From: JAPLHP01 sp963720375
GTDB taxonomy: Bacteria > Chloroflexota > Dehalococcoidia > UBA2247 > RBG-13-53-26
DNA: 64,000 nt
Direction of reading: 5' to 3'
Assembly: GCA_963720375.1 (NCBI GenBank)
Contig: CAVRFM010000017.1
Span: 1 to 64,000 of the forward strand
In this document: positions 9,007-18,741 of the stretch, one piece after another
Numbering within the stretch: the first letter of the stretch is position 1
Layout: every line of letters starts with the position of its first letter
The notes under the pieces: generated by a model
What the model was told of the DNA's origin: nothing
Database searches by the model: none
Seen by the model: the letters and a program-made list of their open reading frames with translations, nothing else
Position numbers and translations under genes: made by a program

Positions 9007-9069
9007 GGTCAGCTAGTTCGGACCAAGAAAGGCCGCCCTCCTGCCTCAACAATCGTATCGATGCGCCGG

Positions 9070-9486
9070 CTATCCTGGCGGTGGCTTTTCAGCCACTTTG
9101 GATATGTAGAAGGTTCCCATTGCTTTAGCTACGAGGCGCCCATCGCACTGCACCGTTGATTCGAGAACAGCCAGATTCCTGGCCTTGTTGATGAGCTTTG
9201 CTTCAGCAATAAGCGTGCCGGATGAAACGGCCAGGAAATAGTTGATCTTCATTTCCACTGTTGCCAGTCTCTCGTCTTCGCGCAGGTAGTCGAAGAGTGT
9301 CCAACCCATAATGACATCCGCCAGCGTGCTCAGTGTTCCTCCGTGTACAGTCCCATACACATTGAGTACCTTTTCGTCAATCTTCAAAACGCACTGGCAG
9401 CCCCCATCCTCAGCCTCAGCAAAACGCAGGCCCAGTAGCTTGCCGAACGGACTAATTCTATCTGGTCGACGCGGGCTCTTCGCCAT
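9070..9486 (-). CDS. PaaI-type hotdog thioesterase
   Basis: Predicted acyl-CoA thioesterase with a single hotdog fold. In 138 residues it contains NVYGTVHGGTLSTLADVIMGW (about 42-62), the PaaI-family motif in which the HGG turn and the following acidic residue line the active site, and KINYFLAVSSGTL for the central strand. It lies 52 bases downstream of the ThDP enzyme on the same strand. Such enzymes hydrolyse stalled aromatic or short acyl-CoAs. A second, related gene lies at 34,021. Confidence 0.82.
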   Translation of the reverse strand: MAKSPRRPDRISPFGKLLGLRFAEAEDGGCQCVLKIDEKVLNVYGTVHGGTLSTLADVIMGWTLFDYLREDERLATVEMKINYFLAVSSGTLIAEAKLINKARNLAVLESTVQCDGRLVAKAMGTFYISKVAEKPPPG

Positions 9487-9538
9487 GTCACCTTACCCCC
9501 TCCTTCGAACTTTCAACAGAAAGGCTTTTCAATGCAGG

Positions 9539-11224
9539 TCAACCGGCCGACATACGGAGAGTTGCCTCCGCGTTCATCGGCGGCACATCGTCAGGATCGA
9601 TGATGACATCTATCACTACCGGGCCCTTTCGTGATACCGCGGCATCCAGTACCTCGCCTACTTTCCCCGGTGAATCTAATCTGAAGCCCGAAGCCCCGAA
9701 AAACTTGGCAAGTTCTGCGAAGTCGGGGTTGCCATGCTCCGTCCCCAGGATGCGACCTCCAAACTGGATTTTCTGCCTGAAGTTCAGCACCCGGTACTGG
9801 AAATCGTTGAGGATCAGTACCTTGATGTTCATACCTTCGCGAACCGCTGTCTCCAGGTCCTGCATCGTCATCATGAAGTCTCCGTCCCCCAGTACTGCAA
9901 GCGCCGCACGCTCAGGATATACCATGCTGGCCGCCATCGCCGCTGCCAGCCCGAATCCCATCGACCCGAAGTTTACGGTGGATAGAAAGGTGAGGGGATG
10001 GTTGCAGGGCATGAAGGCCATCGGATAGAGCAGGTGCATTCCCGCCCCCACGCTGACTATCGTATCGTCCGGCAGCCTGCCTGCGAGTTCCTTCACGACA
10101 TGCCCGGGGCAGGGCAATCGCCCTTCGCGACTGACGCACGACCAGAGAATGAGCCCCCACAACTCCCTCGCTTTGGCCAGCGTCTCGTTCCATGAAGCAC
10201 GGGCTGGTTCCCTGCGGCTGCCCACTTCCTCAACTAGCCTTTGCAGAAACTCCGCCACGTCACATACAACAAGTCTGCTTTTTGGGGACTGCGGCTGGAT
10301 GGAGCCCGGCGATATGTTCACCACCATCACATTCTGGGCCGTGAAAGGGCTGCTGTATTCATACGTGGTCATATCGCTGATGCCGGCACCAAGGCACAGA
10401 AGCACATCGCAGCTCTCCAGGGCTTTATCCGCCACCGGATTCCCGCCTCCGAAACCGGCTCGGCCCAGGCACAGCGGGTGAGTTTCCGGTATGGTTCCCC
10501 GCCCATTGCCGGTGGTAATCACAGGCAGTGAGAGCGCCTCGACAAACTGCACCAGTTTACTTGAGGAGCGCGAGTAAGCCACCCCACCGCCTGAAAGAAC
10601 GAGAGGCAATCTGGCAGATTTAATCATATCCAGGGCATCTCTCACATCCGGCTGCTTTACCGGAGGCGGAGCATCACAGGCAAGTTCCATCGTTTCAATA
10701 TCAACTTCCGCCCTTTCCGTCCAGACGTCTTCGGGGACTTCTATAAGCACAGGCCCCCGGGCACCGCTCATTGCAGCGCGATAGGCTGCAGAAAAAACCT
10801 CGGGTACGTGAGATGCCGCTTCCACACGGAAGGTGCCCTTGCACAGCGGCGCAAAGAGACGCCGGTGGTCCACCTCCAGCATCCCATCGCTTTTCGTCAG
10901 TCGCCGTTTCACCGCTCCGGTAATGACCATCAACGGAGACGAGTCTTTGTAGGCGTTCCCAACAGCAATCATGACATTCAGTGCGCCCGGGCCTGAGTGC
11001 ACCAGGACTACACCCGGCCTTCCGGTGAGCCTTCCCTCGGCATCGGCCATGCTGCCGGCCACCTGCTCATGGCGGCATGAGACGTAGTGTATCCGGTCAC
11101 GCACCTCGTAGAGCGCATCTACAAAAGCCACATTCGATGTCCCGATGATTCCGTAAATCCTGGACGTGCCCATTTTGAGCAAGGCCTTTGCCAGTGCTTG
11201 TCCTCCGTTCATTTGTTCCGACAT
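9539..11224 (-). CDS. Thiamine-diphosphate-dependent enzyme (acetolactate synthase-like decarboxylase)
   Basis: 561 residues with the three-domain layout of the pyruvate oxidase/acetolactate synthase/benzoylformate decarboxylase superfamily. Glu53 in CRHEQVAG activates ThDP. The central domain has LVLSGGGVAYS, and the C-terminal ThDP-Mg motif begins with GDGDFMMTMQDLE and ends with ILND. The start at 11,224 is chosen for GGGGGTGTCGCAG before the ATG. It overlaps nothing and begins 29 bases after the 2-hydroxyacid dehydrogenase, suggesting a pair acting on 2-keto acids. No regulatory ACT subunit is nearby, so a catabolic 2-ketoacid decarboxylase or synthase is more likely than biosynthetic IlvB. 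Confidence 0.83.
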   Translation of the reverse strand: MSEQMNGGQALAKALLKMGTSRIYGIIGTSNVAFVDALYEVRDRIHYVSCRHEQVAGSMADAEGRLTGRPGVVLVHSGPGALNVMIAVGNAYKDSSPLMVITGAVKRRLTKSDGMLEVDHRRLFAPLCKGTFRVEAASHVPEVFSAAYRAAMSGARGPVLIEVPEDVWTERAEVDIETMELACDAPPPVKQPDVRDALDMIKSARLPLVLSGGGVAYSRSSSKLVQFVEALSLPVITTGNGRGTIPETHPLCLGRAGFGGGNPVADKALESCDVLLCLGAGISDMTTYEYSSPFTAQNVMVVNISPGSIQPQSPKSRLVVCDVAEFLQRLVEEVGSRREPARASWNETLAKARELWGLILWSCVSREGRLPCPGHVVKELAGRLPDDTIVSVGAGMHLLYPMAFMPCNHPLTFLSTVNFGSMGFGLAAAMAASMVYPERAALAVLGDGDFMMTMQDLETAVREGMNIKVLILNDFQYRVLNFRQKIQFGGRILGTEHGNPDFAELAKFFGASGFRLDSPGKVGEVLDAAVSRKGPVVIDVIIDPDDVPPMNAEATLRMSAG

Positions 11225-11253
11225 CTGCGACACCCCCCTTCTGCCCGGGAGAA

Positions 11254-12270
11254 TCACCGAGATATCCTCGGCTTGACCCCGTTTACGATATTGACTGGTT
11301 CCTGTCCCCTCAGGACACGCACTACATTATCAATGGTTAGATCTATTATACGCACCCTTGACTCGTTTGTGGCCCCGGCGATATGAGGGGTCAATATCAC
11401 ATTGGGTGCATTGAGGATAGGGTTCTCCGCATTGACCGGCTCCGTGGAGAAAACGTCCAGTCCGGCACCCTGCAGCCGCTTATCCTTCAAGGCCTGGGCC
11501 AGCGCTGCCTCGTCCACAATCGCACCCCTGGAGACATTTATGACTACCGCATTGTGTTTCATCCTGGCGATCCGGTCGGCACTGATCATGTTCTCTGTCT
11601 GAGGAGCCAGGGGCACATGAATAGTTATCACGTCTGACTCCGCGATGAGCTCGTCAAGAGAGCGGTAGGTCACTCCCAGTTCCTCTTCCTCTTTCGGCAA
11701 TAGGCGGTTCACATCGTAGTAAATCAGGCGCGGGCCAAAAGGCATGGCTCTCTTTGCCACCTCTTTACCAATACGCCCGATTCCGATAATGCCCATGGTT
11801 TTACCAAAAAGCTCGAAAACCCCATGAATTGACATCTCGTCCTGTGCCCACTCCCCCCGCTTCATTTTCTCGTGAGCCAGAGCCAGTTTCTTCAGACATG
11901 CGAGTATAAGCATTATGGCATGCTCCGCTACCGCAAAGGTGTTGGCCCCCGCTACGTTGGCCACAGCTATACCCTCTTTGGCCGCTTCATCGACATCGAT
12001 GTGCTGAAATCCGGTAGACGGCTGTTGTATAAAGACGCAGTGCCTGGCCGCCCGCATCACCTCGGCATCCATGGCGATATTATTGGTATAGTCGCCAATG
12101 ATTACATGGGCATCGCTCACTGCTTTGATCAGGTCCTCCTTCGAAGCCCCCTGGTAGGAAACTATATGGACATCCGCGAGTTCATCGCCCTTCACCCTGC
12201 TTCCCAGGAGCATCTGGATAACCGCCTCCGGCAGCGGCGAAAGAACAAGTACATTTTTATTCTTCTTCAT
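11254..12270 (-). CDS. D-isomer-specific 2-hydroxyacid dehydrogenase (SerA-like)
   Basis: NAD(P)-dependent oxidoreductase interconverting a D-2-hydroxy acid and a 2-keto acid. The 338 residues have the nucleotide loop GIGRIGKEVAKRA, the catalytic Arg in VINVSRGAIVDE, and the catalytic His in LTPHIAGATNES. There is no ACT or ASB regulatory domain, so it is shorter than most SerA proteins. GGAGGGAGG before the ATG at 12,270 defines the start. It is upstream of, and probably cotranscribed with, the ThDP enzyme; the two could act on the same 2-keto acid. Confidence 0.87.
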   Translation of the reverse strand: MKKNKNVLVLSPLPEAVIQMLLGSRVKGDELADVHIVSYQGASKEDLIKAVSDAHVIIGDYTNNIAMDAEVMRAARHCVFIQQPSTGFQHIDVDEAAKEGIAVANVAGANTFAVAEHAIMLILACLKKLALAHEKMKRGEWAQDEMSIHGVFELFGKTMGIIGIGRIGKEVAKRAMPFGPRLIYYDVNRLLPKEEEELGVTYRSLDELIAESDVITIHVPLAPQTENMISADRIARMKHNAVVINVSRGAIVDEAALAQALKDKRLQGAGLDVFSTEPVNAENPILNAPNVILTPHIAGATNESRVRIIDLTIDNVVRVLRGQEPVNIVNGVKPRISR

Positions 12271-12537
12271 ATCGGCCTCCCTCCTGCTAGTGTGGATCAC
12301 CGGATGTAATTCTACAGTGGAACCGATATACGTTTCCAGCAACCAAGGCGGCAGCCATCCGCCAGCAGCTATCAGAAAGCTATTTCGTCTGTCATTACCA
12401 TCCTCTCAACACCATCTATCCTCCCGATAGATGAGTTAACCTGTCCCATCTCTCTGAGTATCACATACCATATAGTAAGGTGGTAGAACCGTATACCCCT
12501 CAGACCCAGACACCAAAATAGACATAATGCCTGGGAG

Positions 12538-12567
12538 TTGACACCCTGCAATTTATCATGCTATCGT
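12538..12567 (+). promoter_or_regulatory. Candidate sigma-70 promoter of the surface protein gene
   Basis: TTGACA at 12,538-12,543 is followed after 18 bases by TATCGT at 12,562-12,567. It lies about 60 bases before the ATG at 12,626, which has AAAGGGGGG as ribosome site. The -35 element is perfect and the -10 element is weak. Confidence 0.4.
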
Positions 12568-12625
12568 CTGAAACAATATAGATACGGTCATCATGGCATA
12601 ATTGCTGTAACCTGCAAAGGGGGGA

Positions 12626-14173
12626 ATGATCTACGACGGGATAACGTCGAAGAGCAGAACTGCAACAGAATCCCGCGTTGTGATTGCAGGGCTGCTGGCG
12701 CTGTTACTGATTCTCAGCATCTCAATCTCACTATTGGCAACACCTGCTCAAGCCCACGGTCCGGATGGATACGTCTGGATAGAATCCACCGGCAATCCGG
12801 TATTCACGGGAATCAATAGAGCATATTACCCTCGTGTAATCAAGGTGGGCGCTACCTACCACATGTGGTACACGGACGTGACTGCGACGAGTTCCTACCA
12901 AGTAGGATATGCCACTTCAGCCGATGGACTGGCTTGGTCTGCCCCGGCCGTGGTGACCGGGCTGACAGGGCAACCCGCCCACACCGTCGTGGTCAACATT
13001 GGGACGGACGCTTCTCCGCAGTACCGAATTTGGTACGAAGATGGTGCGACGGCGCCAGCCGGTAGCACTTGTTTCAGAACAGCAGTGTCCGATAATGGTA
13101 CGGGTTGGACAAGCGACTCTGCAATCGGTGAGGACCCCAGCGCGGGACTGTTGATGACGGACAACACGTCGGATCCTGCCTACAAATGGCGCTATGGGAC
13201 ATACGGACCGGGAGCGGTGCTCTACAATCCGGCTGGATACAGTTCTCTGAACAAGATTGATCCGATGGGCAACAAGTACGTCATGTACTACGATCAGTAC
13301 ACCAGGGCTTGGATCACTGGTATCCAAGAGGCGACTATGCTGGCGATCTCAGCAGACGGTATCAACTGGTCAAGATATGGCAATGACCCAGTCGTCAATG
13401 CCTCCGGCGGATCATCAGTGTGGGATGCCCAGTATGTCTACGCCTGGTCGGTCATCAAGGATGCCATCGGCTATCACTTATGGTACAGTGGTGGCATTAA
13501 CGGCAGCAACGAAGGAATTGGCTATGCTTACTCCGCTGACGGGCTTAATTGGACCAAAGATCCGCAGCATATATTCCACATAAATGACCCAGGGGTTCCC
13601 ACATGGCGAAACACTAGAACCTACACTCCATGTGTCCTGCAGGAAGGCAGTATCTACAAGATGTGGTACAGCGGGGTAAGTTCCTCTGGGTACAGGGTTG
13701 GCTATGCTACGGCTGGACAACCCAGAGGTACCTCGACAGATCCGACGGGTGCCGTCAAGCAGACATTCTTCCAGAGGGATAGCGTATACTGCTCTGGCAG
13801 CTTCTTCGTACCCGGCGACAACGTGGATGTCTACATTGTTAAGGACGACAGTTGGTCTGACGGCCAGCACATACTGGGCGCCCTCTCAGTGAAATACAAC
13901 GTGACCGTCGATGCTGCCGGTAATCTGCCTCTCACAATGATCTGGCCGGGACGGCTCATAGTTGGAGAATACGACATTGTCTTCGATACGAATCGGGACG
14001 GCATATATGAATCTGGAGTGGACGTCGTTGATAATCCAAACGACCCGGGATTCGAGGTCATCAATGATCCTGGGTCAGCACCAGTTTTCCCCAACATTTA
14101 TGTCGGAATTGCAGCAGCCCTGGGAGCAGGCATAGTGGCCTATGCTGTCAGGAGAAGACTAGCAGCAAGATAG
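12626..14173 (+). CDS. Membrane-anchored surface protein with beta-propeller-like repeats
   Basis: A 515-residue exported protein. Residues 20-43 form a signal peptide ending in ATPAQA. The mature part has four or more repeats of the type YHMWYTD...GYATSADGLAWS, LWYSGG...GYAYSADGLNW and KMWYSG...GYATA, the pattern of five-bladed propellers related to GH43/GH32 glycosidases. From about residue 385 a beta domain with CSGSFFVPGDNVDVYIV and EYDIVFDTNRDGIY follows. A single transmembrane helix (about 492-508) and the basic tail RRRLAAR anchor it to the membrane. No catalytic acids were assigned, so carbohydrate binding or a structural surface role is as likely as hydrolysis. Confidence 0.75.
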   Translation: MIYDGITSKSRTATESRVVIAGLLALLLILSISISLLATPAQAHGPDGYVWIESTGNPVFTGINRAYYPRVIKVGATYHMWYTDVTATSSYQVGYATSADGLAWSAPAVVTGLTGQPAHTVVVNIGTDASPQYRIWYEDGATAPAGSTCFRTAVSDNGTGWTSDSAIGEDPSAGLLMTDNTSDPAYKWRYGTYGPGAVLYNPAGYSSLNKIDPMGNKYVMYYDQYTRAWITGIQEATMLAISADGINWSRYGNDPVVNASGGSSVWDAQYVYAWSVIKDAIGYHLWYSGGINGSNEGIGYAYSADGLNWTKDPQHIFHINDPGVPTWRNTRTYTPCVLQEGSIYKMWYSGVSSSGYRVGYATAGQPRGTSTDPTGAVKQTFFQRDSVYCSGSFFVPGDNVDVYIVKDDSWSDGQHILGALSVKYNVTVDAAGNLPLTMIWPGRLIVGEYDIVFDTNRDGIYESGVDVVDNPNDPGFEVINDPGSAPVFPNIYVGIAAALGAGIVAYAVRRRLAAR

Positions 14174-14201
14174 CAGGTGTCCCAAGATCACTGAATCGAG
14201 G

Positions 14202-14235
14202 GGGTGGGCAGAGATGTCCACCCTTTGCTTTTTCC
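14202..14235 (+). terminator. Rho-independent terminator after the surface protein gene
   Basis: GGGTGG pairs with CCACCC around a ten-base apical part that can itself pair (GCA/TGT), followed by a T-rich run. It lies 28 bases after the stop at 14,173. The same hairpin sequence recurs at 19,401 after the remnant of another surface protein. Confidence 0.7.
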
Positions 14236-14512
14236 CAACGCTTTCGATCTCAACAGAAATCCCATTGAACATCTGTCTGAAACAATCTGGGAAGTGACTT
14301 AATGTGGCAAGATCAACCAGGATTGAATTTGCCCGACTTACCGCCACCATCGCCGCCACAGGTCATCTCTTCCACCTTCCTTTTTCCCAGCGCTTTCGAT
14401 CTCGACAGAGATCCATTGAACGTCTGTCTGAAACAATCAGGGAAGTGACTTAACGTGGCAAAATCAACCAGGATTGAACTTGACCGACTTACCGCCACCA
14501 TCGCCGTCACAG
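14228..14512. repeat. Degenerate tandem duplication, two copies of about 134 bp
   Basis: Copy A (14,228-14,361) and copy B (14,380-14,512) align over their whole length with about 11 differences and one single-base gap, roughly 92 percent identity by eye. Each begins at the T-rich tail of a terminator (CTTTTTCCCA) and ends with CCACCATCGCCG. Changes do not follow a codon pattern in any frame, so I read it as non-coding duplicated sequence. The rest of the interval to 14,681 shows nothing recognisable. Confidence 0.65.
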
Positions 14513-14681
14513 ATCAACAAAATCTGTTGATCGAATCCACTGGCTTGGGACAGTTGTTGTTGTCACGAATTAACCTCATAGATGGGCCTTCTTCGTTTGT
14601 ATCCACGCTCGGGTGGACAGCCTCTGTTGGCTGGGTAGGATTATCTTGCCAGCTATCCTAGGGGAAATCCGGAGATATCTC

Positions 14682-17318
14682 TTAAGGACCGGTGCCAGAT
14701 CCATACAGGGAGTAGACTGCACCAGACATGAAAGTGTATGTATTGGCGCCGCCACCGAACTTATTGCCCGAAGCATAGTATACCCCGCTTCCACCTGTAT
14801 TATCTCGCGATATCTGTCCCGTTACGAAATAAATACCGATGTAGTCACCCGCCTTAACCTGGATGTTAAGCCCGGTAAATGTTTGCGTTGATCCTGCAGC
14901 AACACTACCGATGGTGGCATAATCCCTTACCGTGAACTGGCCACTACCACCGGATGAGAAAGTGCCGACCTCAACACCAGTAGCAGCTGTAACAAAGTAT
15001 ACCGAGACCGTATTGATAGTCCCATCTGCATTTGCTGGATTCCCATAGTTAATCCTGGTATACCCTGAACTTGGAGCATAAGTAGCTCGCTTGGTAGCGG
15101 CATCACCAATTACTACAGGCGTTGCCCTGGTCACGTTTACGGTATAGGTCTCGGTGGTGGTCCCGTCCTGGGCGGTGACCACGATGTTGATGGTGTTGGC
15201 ACCGATGCTCAGGCTGATGGGCCCAGACGCATTGCCGCTAGTAACCGCAGTGCCGTTAACTGTGATGGTCGCGTTGCCTTGATTGGCCGTTGGTGTGACG
15301 GTGACTAAGGTCACGCTGCTGGCTACTCTGTCCGTGTAGCTGGTGGTGCCAGAAGCAAACGCCGGAGTGAGCGTGCCGGAACTGATGTTAAGACCGCTCA
15401 GGGTGGCGTCACTGGATAGTGTTGGAGGAGTCCCAGAAAACCCAGATCCATACAGGGAGTAGACTGCACCAGACATGAAAGTGTATGTATTGGCGCCGCC
15501 ACCGAACTTATTGCCCGAAGCATAGTATACCCCGCTTCCACCTGTATTATCTCGCGATATCTGTCCCGTTACGAAATAAATACCGATGTAGTCACCCGCC
15601 TTAACCTGGATGTTAAGCCCGGTAAATGTTTGCGTTGATCCTGCAGCAACACTACCGATGGTGGCATAATCCCTTACCGTGAACTGGCCACTACCACCGG
15701 ATGAGAAAGTGCCGACCTCAACACCAGTAGCAGCTGTAACAAAGTATACCGAGACCGTATTGATAGTCCCATCTGCATTTGCTGGATTCCCATAGTTAAT
15801 CCTGGTATACCCTGAACTTGGAGCATAAGTAGCTCGCTTGGTAGCGGCATCACCAATATCCAGCGGTTGCACAGTCAGGGTCGCGGCATCGCTGGTGGCT
15901 GTGCCTGCGCTATTGCTGAACACCGCATGGTATTCATAGCCATTTTGACTCAGAGCGACGCCGGTCAGGGTCAGAGTGGTGCTCGTGGCCCCTGTGATAT
16001 CGGCCCAGGTCGACCCGCTATCAGCGCTCACCTGCCACTGCACTGTCGGATCGGGTTCGCCACTGGCTGCAGCCGTGAAGGTGGCGGCACCTCCCGCGGT
16101 GACCGTTTGATTGCCAGGCTGACTGTTCACCGCTGGCTGTGGACTCACTGCTTTGTAGGCATTGATCCGGCCATACTGCCAGTAGGTCCCGGTGCCAGCG
16201 ATTGGATCAGCGGTGCTTTCAATGCGGCTACGGACACTGGCATTGCTTGTTCCATAGGGGGTGGACCAAAGCAAGGCAGCCAGTCCGGACACCAAGGGCG
16301 CCGCGAATGAGGTGCCGGACCAGTAGCCGTAATTCTCCTGGCCCTGCGCGTTAGGGTGATTGGGGAAGCAGATGTATATATAATCGCCAGGCGCGGCCAC
16401 ATCTACCCAACTGCCGTAGCTGGAGAAGCTAGCTTTGGTATCATTATAATTGGTGGCTGCTACGGAAATACAGTTGGCATAAGCGGCCGGATAGAGGGGA
16501 TCACTGTCAGCGTTGTTACCAGCTGCAGCTACCAGCACCACACCTTTGCCCCAAGCATAGTTCACCGCATCCTCCAATGTGTTCGAAGGGTTAGTAAGCA
16601 AGCTCATATTGATTACCTTAGCCCCATTATCGGCAGCCCAGATAATGCCATCGGCAACCCAGCTGGTCTGAGCCTGATTGTTGTCATCACACACCTTCAC
16701 GTTCATAATGGTTGCGTTGTAGCCCATACCGGCAACCCCAATGCCATTATTGGTGATAGCGGCAGCAACGCCGGCAGTCCCAGTGCCGTGGCCGTAGAGG
16801 TCATCAACTGTGCTGCTGGTGGTGAAGTTTATGTTGGCAACGATCTTAGCAGCCAGATCCTCGTGGTCCTGGTCAACGCCGCTGTCCAGCATAGCGATTT
16901 TGACACTCGAGTTGCTTGTGGTTATATCCCAGGCCTGAGGCGCCTGGATCGTGGTGAGACCCCACTGCTTACTGAAGTCAGGATCATTAGGCACCGACGC
17001 TGTTGTGACATCATAGTCTGGCTCAGCATACTCAACGCACCCCTCGCGCTGATAAGCTCTCACTTCTTCCATGACCTTGCCTTTAGGTATTCGCACCACC
17101 TCAACCCCCAGCTGTGGCACCTCACCGATTACAGAGCCAGAATGCTTGGCATGAATGGTCCGTTCAGTGGCCGCGTCTGTCGTCGCTTTGAATTTGACCA
17201 GAATGTGGTCTGCCGCGAAGCCAAGAGGATTGCTCTTGCCCTCAACAACAACTGAACTGGCCAGTGGGACCAAGGCCAGAAGCGCAAAAATAATGAGGAT
17301 AATTCGCAATACCTTCAT
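14682..17318 (-). CDS. Secreted subtilisin-like serine protease with Ig-like, cadherin-like and duplicated C-terminal domains
   Basis: An exported S8 peptidase of about 878 residues. The chosen ATG gives a clean signal peptide (residues 1-26); a TTG 15 bases upstream is an alternative. An I9-like propeptide is followed by the catalytic domain with Asp145 (MLDSGVD), His177 (GHGTGTAG), oxyanion Asn268 (AAAGNN) and Ser337 (SGTSFAAP). After about residue 395 come an Ig-like domain, a 140-residue beta domain (DIGDAATKRATY...), a cadherin-like/SLH-associated domain with TVNVTRA, and a second, identical copy of the 140-residue domain at the C terminus. The repeated domain resembles a carbohydrate- or surface-binding module. 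The gene is alone on its strand, facing the surface protein gene. Confidence 0.88.
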   Translation of the reverse strand: MKVLRIILIIFALLALVPLASSVVVEGKSNPLGFAADHILVKFKATTDAATERTIHAKHSGSVIGEVPQLGVEVVRIPKGKVMEEVRAYQREGCVEYAEPDYDVTTASVPNDPDFSKQWGLTTIQAPQAWDITTSNSSVKIAMLDSGVDQDHEDLAAKIVANINFTTSSTVDDLYGHGTGTAGVAAAITNNGIGVAGMGYNATIMNVKVCDDNNQAQTSWVADGIIWAADNGAKVINMSLLTNPSNTLEDAVNYAWGKGVVLVAAAGNNADSDPLYPAAYANCISVAATNYNDTKASFSSYGSWVDVAAPGDYIYICFPNHPNAQGQENYGYWSGTSFAAPLVSGLAALLWSTPYGTSNASVRSRIESTADPIAGTGTYWQYGRINAYKAVSPQPAVNSQPGNQTVTAGGAATFTAAASGEPDPTVQWQVSADSGSTWADITGATSTTLTLTGVALSQNGYEYHAVFSNSAGTATSDAATLTVQPLDIGDAATKRATYAPSSGYTRINYGNPANADGTINTVSVYFVTAATGVEVGTFSSGGSGQFTVRDYATIGSVAAGSTQTFTGLNIQVKAGDYIGIYFVTGQISRDNTGGSGVYYASGNKFGGGANTYTFMSGAVYSLYGSGFSGTPPTLSSDATLSGLNISSGTLTPAFASGTTSYTDRVASSVTLVTVTPTANQGNATITVNGTAVTSGNASGPISLSIGANTINIVVTAQDGTTTETYTVNVTRATPVVIGDAATKRATYAPSSGYTRINYGNPANADGTINTVSVYFVTAATGVEVGTFSSGGSGQFTVRDYATIGSVAAGSTQTFTGLNIQVKAGDYIGIYFVTGQISRDNTGGSGVYYASGNKFGGGANTYTFMSGAVYSLYGSGTGP
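14695..15110 (-). repeat. Exact 416-bp direct repeat, copy 1 (C-terminal domain)
   Basis: Every base matches 15,442-15,857 by reading, with an offset of 747 bp. It encodes the second copy of the 140-residue beta domain of the protease. Absence of even silent differences indicates a very recent duplication or gene conversion. Confidence 0.9.
15442..15857 (-). repeat. Exact 416-bp direct repeat, copy 2 (internal domain)
   Basis: Partner of 14,695-15,110. It encodes the internal copy of the same protease domain, between the Ig-like and cadherin-like domains. Confidence 0.9.
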
Positions 17319-17333
17319 TGGGACTTTCCACAA

Positions 17334-17706
17334 CCCATTACTTCCGGTTGCACCATTTCACCAGTGGCGAAACAAAGTATCGGCAACCTCGGACCCATGC
17401 CTTGCCCCATCTAGGACAAGTGCTCTGAAGGGATCTTGTCTGAACCAGTATTGGATAGTACTCTACCCAATGCCGTCTGTCAATCTTCCACGATAGTGCG
17501 GGTGCTTGGATAGACTTGGCTGTCCCAGCGCCGTCATGCCAGCCATAACCTCAGCTTGTATACAAAGGTTCCACTATTTGCGATTGATGCTATTCAGCTG
17601 CTCTCTCTGCTCTGTAGTGGTATTGTCCGAGGCGATTTCCGGTTACCTGCATCCCGATGAGGAGTCCCTGCACCTCGTGCTCTAGTTAGGCAAGGGTATG
17701 GTCACA
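17334..17706 (-). promoter_or_regulatory. Upstream region of the protease gene with candidate promoter at 17,455-17,483
   Basis: No gene is seen. On the minus strand TTGACA (17,483-17,478) is followed by a 17-base spacer and TACTAT (17,460-17,455), about 120 bases before the protease start. The rest of the interval shows nothing I can name. Confidence 0.4.
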
Positions 17707-18312
17707 CTACGTTCGGACAAACCGGAATATTTCTTGACATTGAAATCTTTCAACATGGTTACAACGAAAACCTGCTTTCAGGAAAAGCTCCTTGATTTCC
17801 GTTGAGCTGTAACTATTCACCCATCCGGATGCCAGCCGAACCACCCTATTTGGCCTGACGTCCGTAACGACATACGAAGCAACAACGATTTCAACAAACG
17901 ATATGTGTGAGATTATGCGCTGAACATCATGCACATATTCAAGAACGCCGCTGAATACAGCTGTATCGCAGTACTTGGGGAACTCTGGCAACACCTTCGC
18001 ATTAAGATCACAGACAATAGTCCCATTCCCTCTATCGACTAAATCAGAAGGAACATACCGGCACCCTTCGGGTAGCAAGTCTCTCAATACCATTCTTCCG
18101 GCACCGAATTCAAGGACGGAAGCTCCTGGCTTGATCAGGGCAGCGATCTGCCGAGTTCGAGAATCCCACTCTGGTAAGAGATTCGATTCATCCCTCCATT
18201 TGCCATAATCGGTTCCTTTTGTGAATTTGCGCAAAGAAGTTCCGAAAAAAGTTCCGGGTGCTGTTATCCTTCTTTTCAACGCATTCACCTTATCTCTCCT
18301 CATGGTGATCAT
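17707..18312 (-). CDS. Class I SAM-dependent methyltransferase-like protein
   Basis: 201 residues with a recognisable SAM-binding motif I, ASVLEFGAGRMVLRD (about 74-88), a motif II-like acidic end in VPSDLVD and a motif with TAVFSGVLEYVHDV (about 126-139). The N terminus is basic and there is no membrane segment. The arrangement resembles MetW/UbiE-type small methyltransferases, but no substrate can be suggested. It lies among surface-protein genes, so modification of a surface glycan is conceivable. Upstream sequence to 18,741 contains no clear gene. Confidence 0.65.
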   Translation of the reverse strand: MITMRRDKVNALKRRITAPGTFFGTSLRKFTKGTDYGKWRDESNLLPEWDSRTRQIAALIKPGASVLEFGAGRMVLRDLLPEGCRYVPSDLVDRGNGTIVCDLNAKVLPEFPKYCDTAVFSGVLEYVHDVQRIISHISFVEIVVASYVVTDVRPNRVVRLASGWVNSYSSTEIKELFLKAGFRCNHVERFQCQEIFRFVRT

Positions 18313-18741
18313 GTCATCCGTTTGTCAATCTTCGGCAGACTAGTTCAACAGCCGGGTTTCGCAGGGTATCTAGAGGTGAACTGGAACCCGCCACGTAACG
18401 ACTGCCCCTGCTTTCGGAACCGTGAAAATCAGCCGAATGCAACCTCTCTGATTTCACTTTGACCAGATCCATGAATTTCCACTATGCAACGCATCCCAGA
18501 TTTGTTAGTAATCGATGCCATGTACTCTATGTGTATCTTATTGTACTATAGACTGTGTGTCTCACAGAAATGTCACATTGATATCTGCTTGCCTGACAAG
18601 ATCCTCTCATTTGAATTTGGGCCGGTGCCCTAATGGAGGAGGACTACTGGTACCCTTTGAGTTCTTGATCATAGACCACGATGTATGGCGCTCCATCCGG
18701 GGATCCAGCGACAACAATGGCATAGTATGATTTCTCCATGA

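Noticed and set aside
14455..14661. Plus-strand frame in the tandem repeat considered as a small gene
   Set aside because: The two repeat copies differ mostly by amino-acid-changing bases in this frame and no function is suggested.
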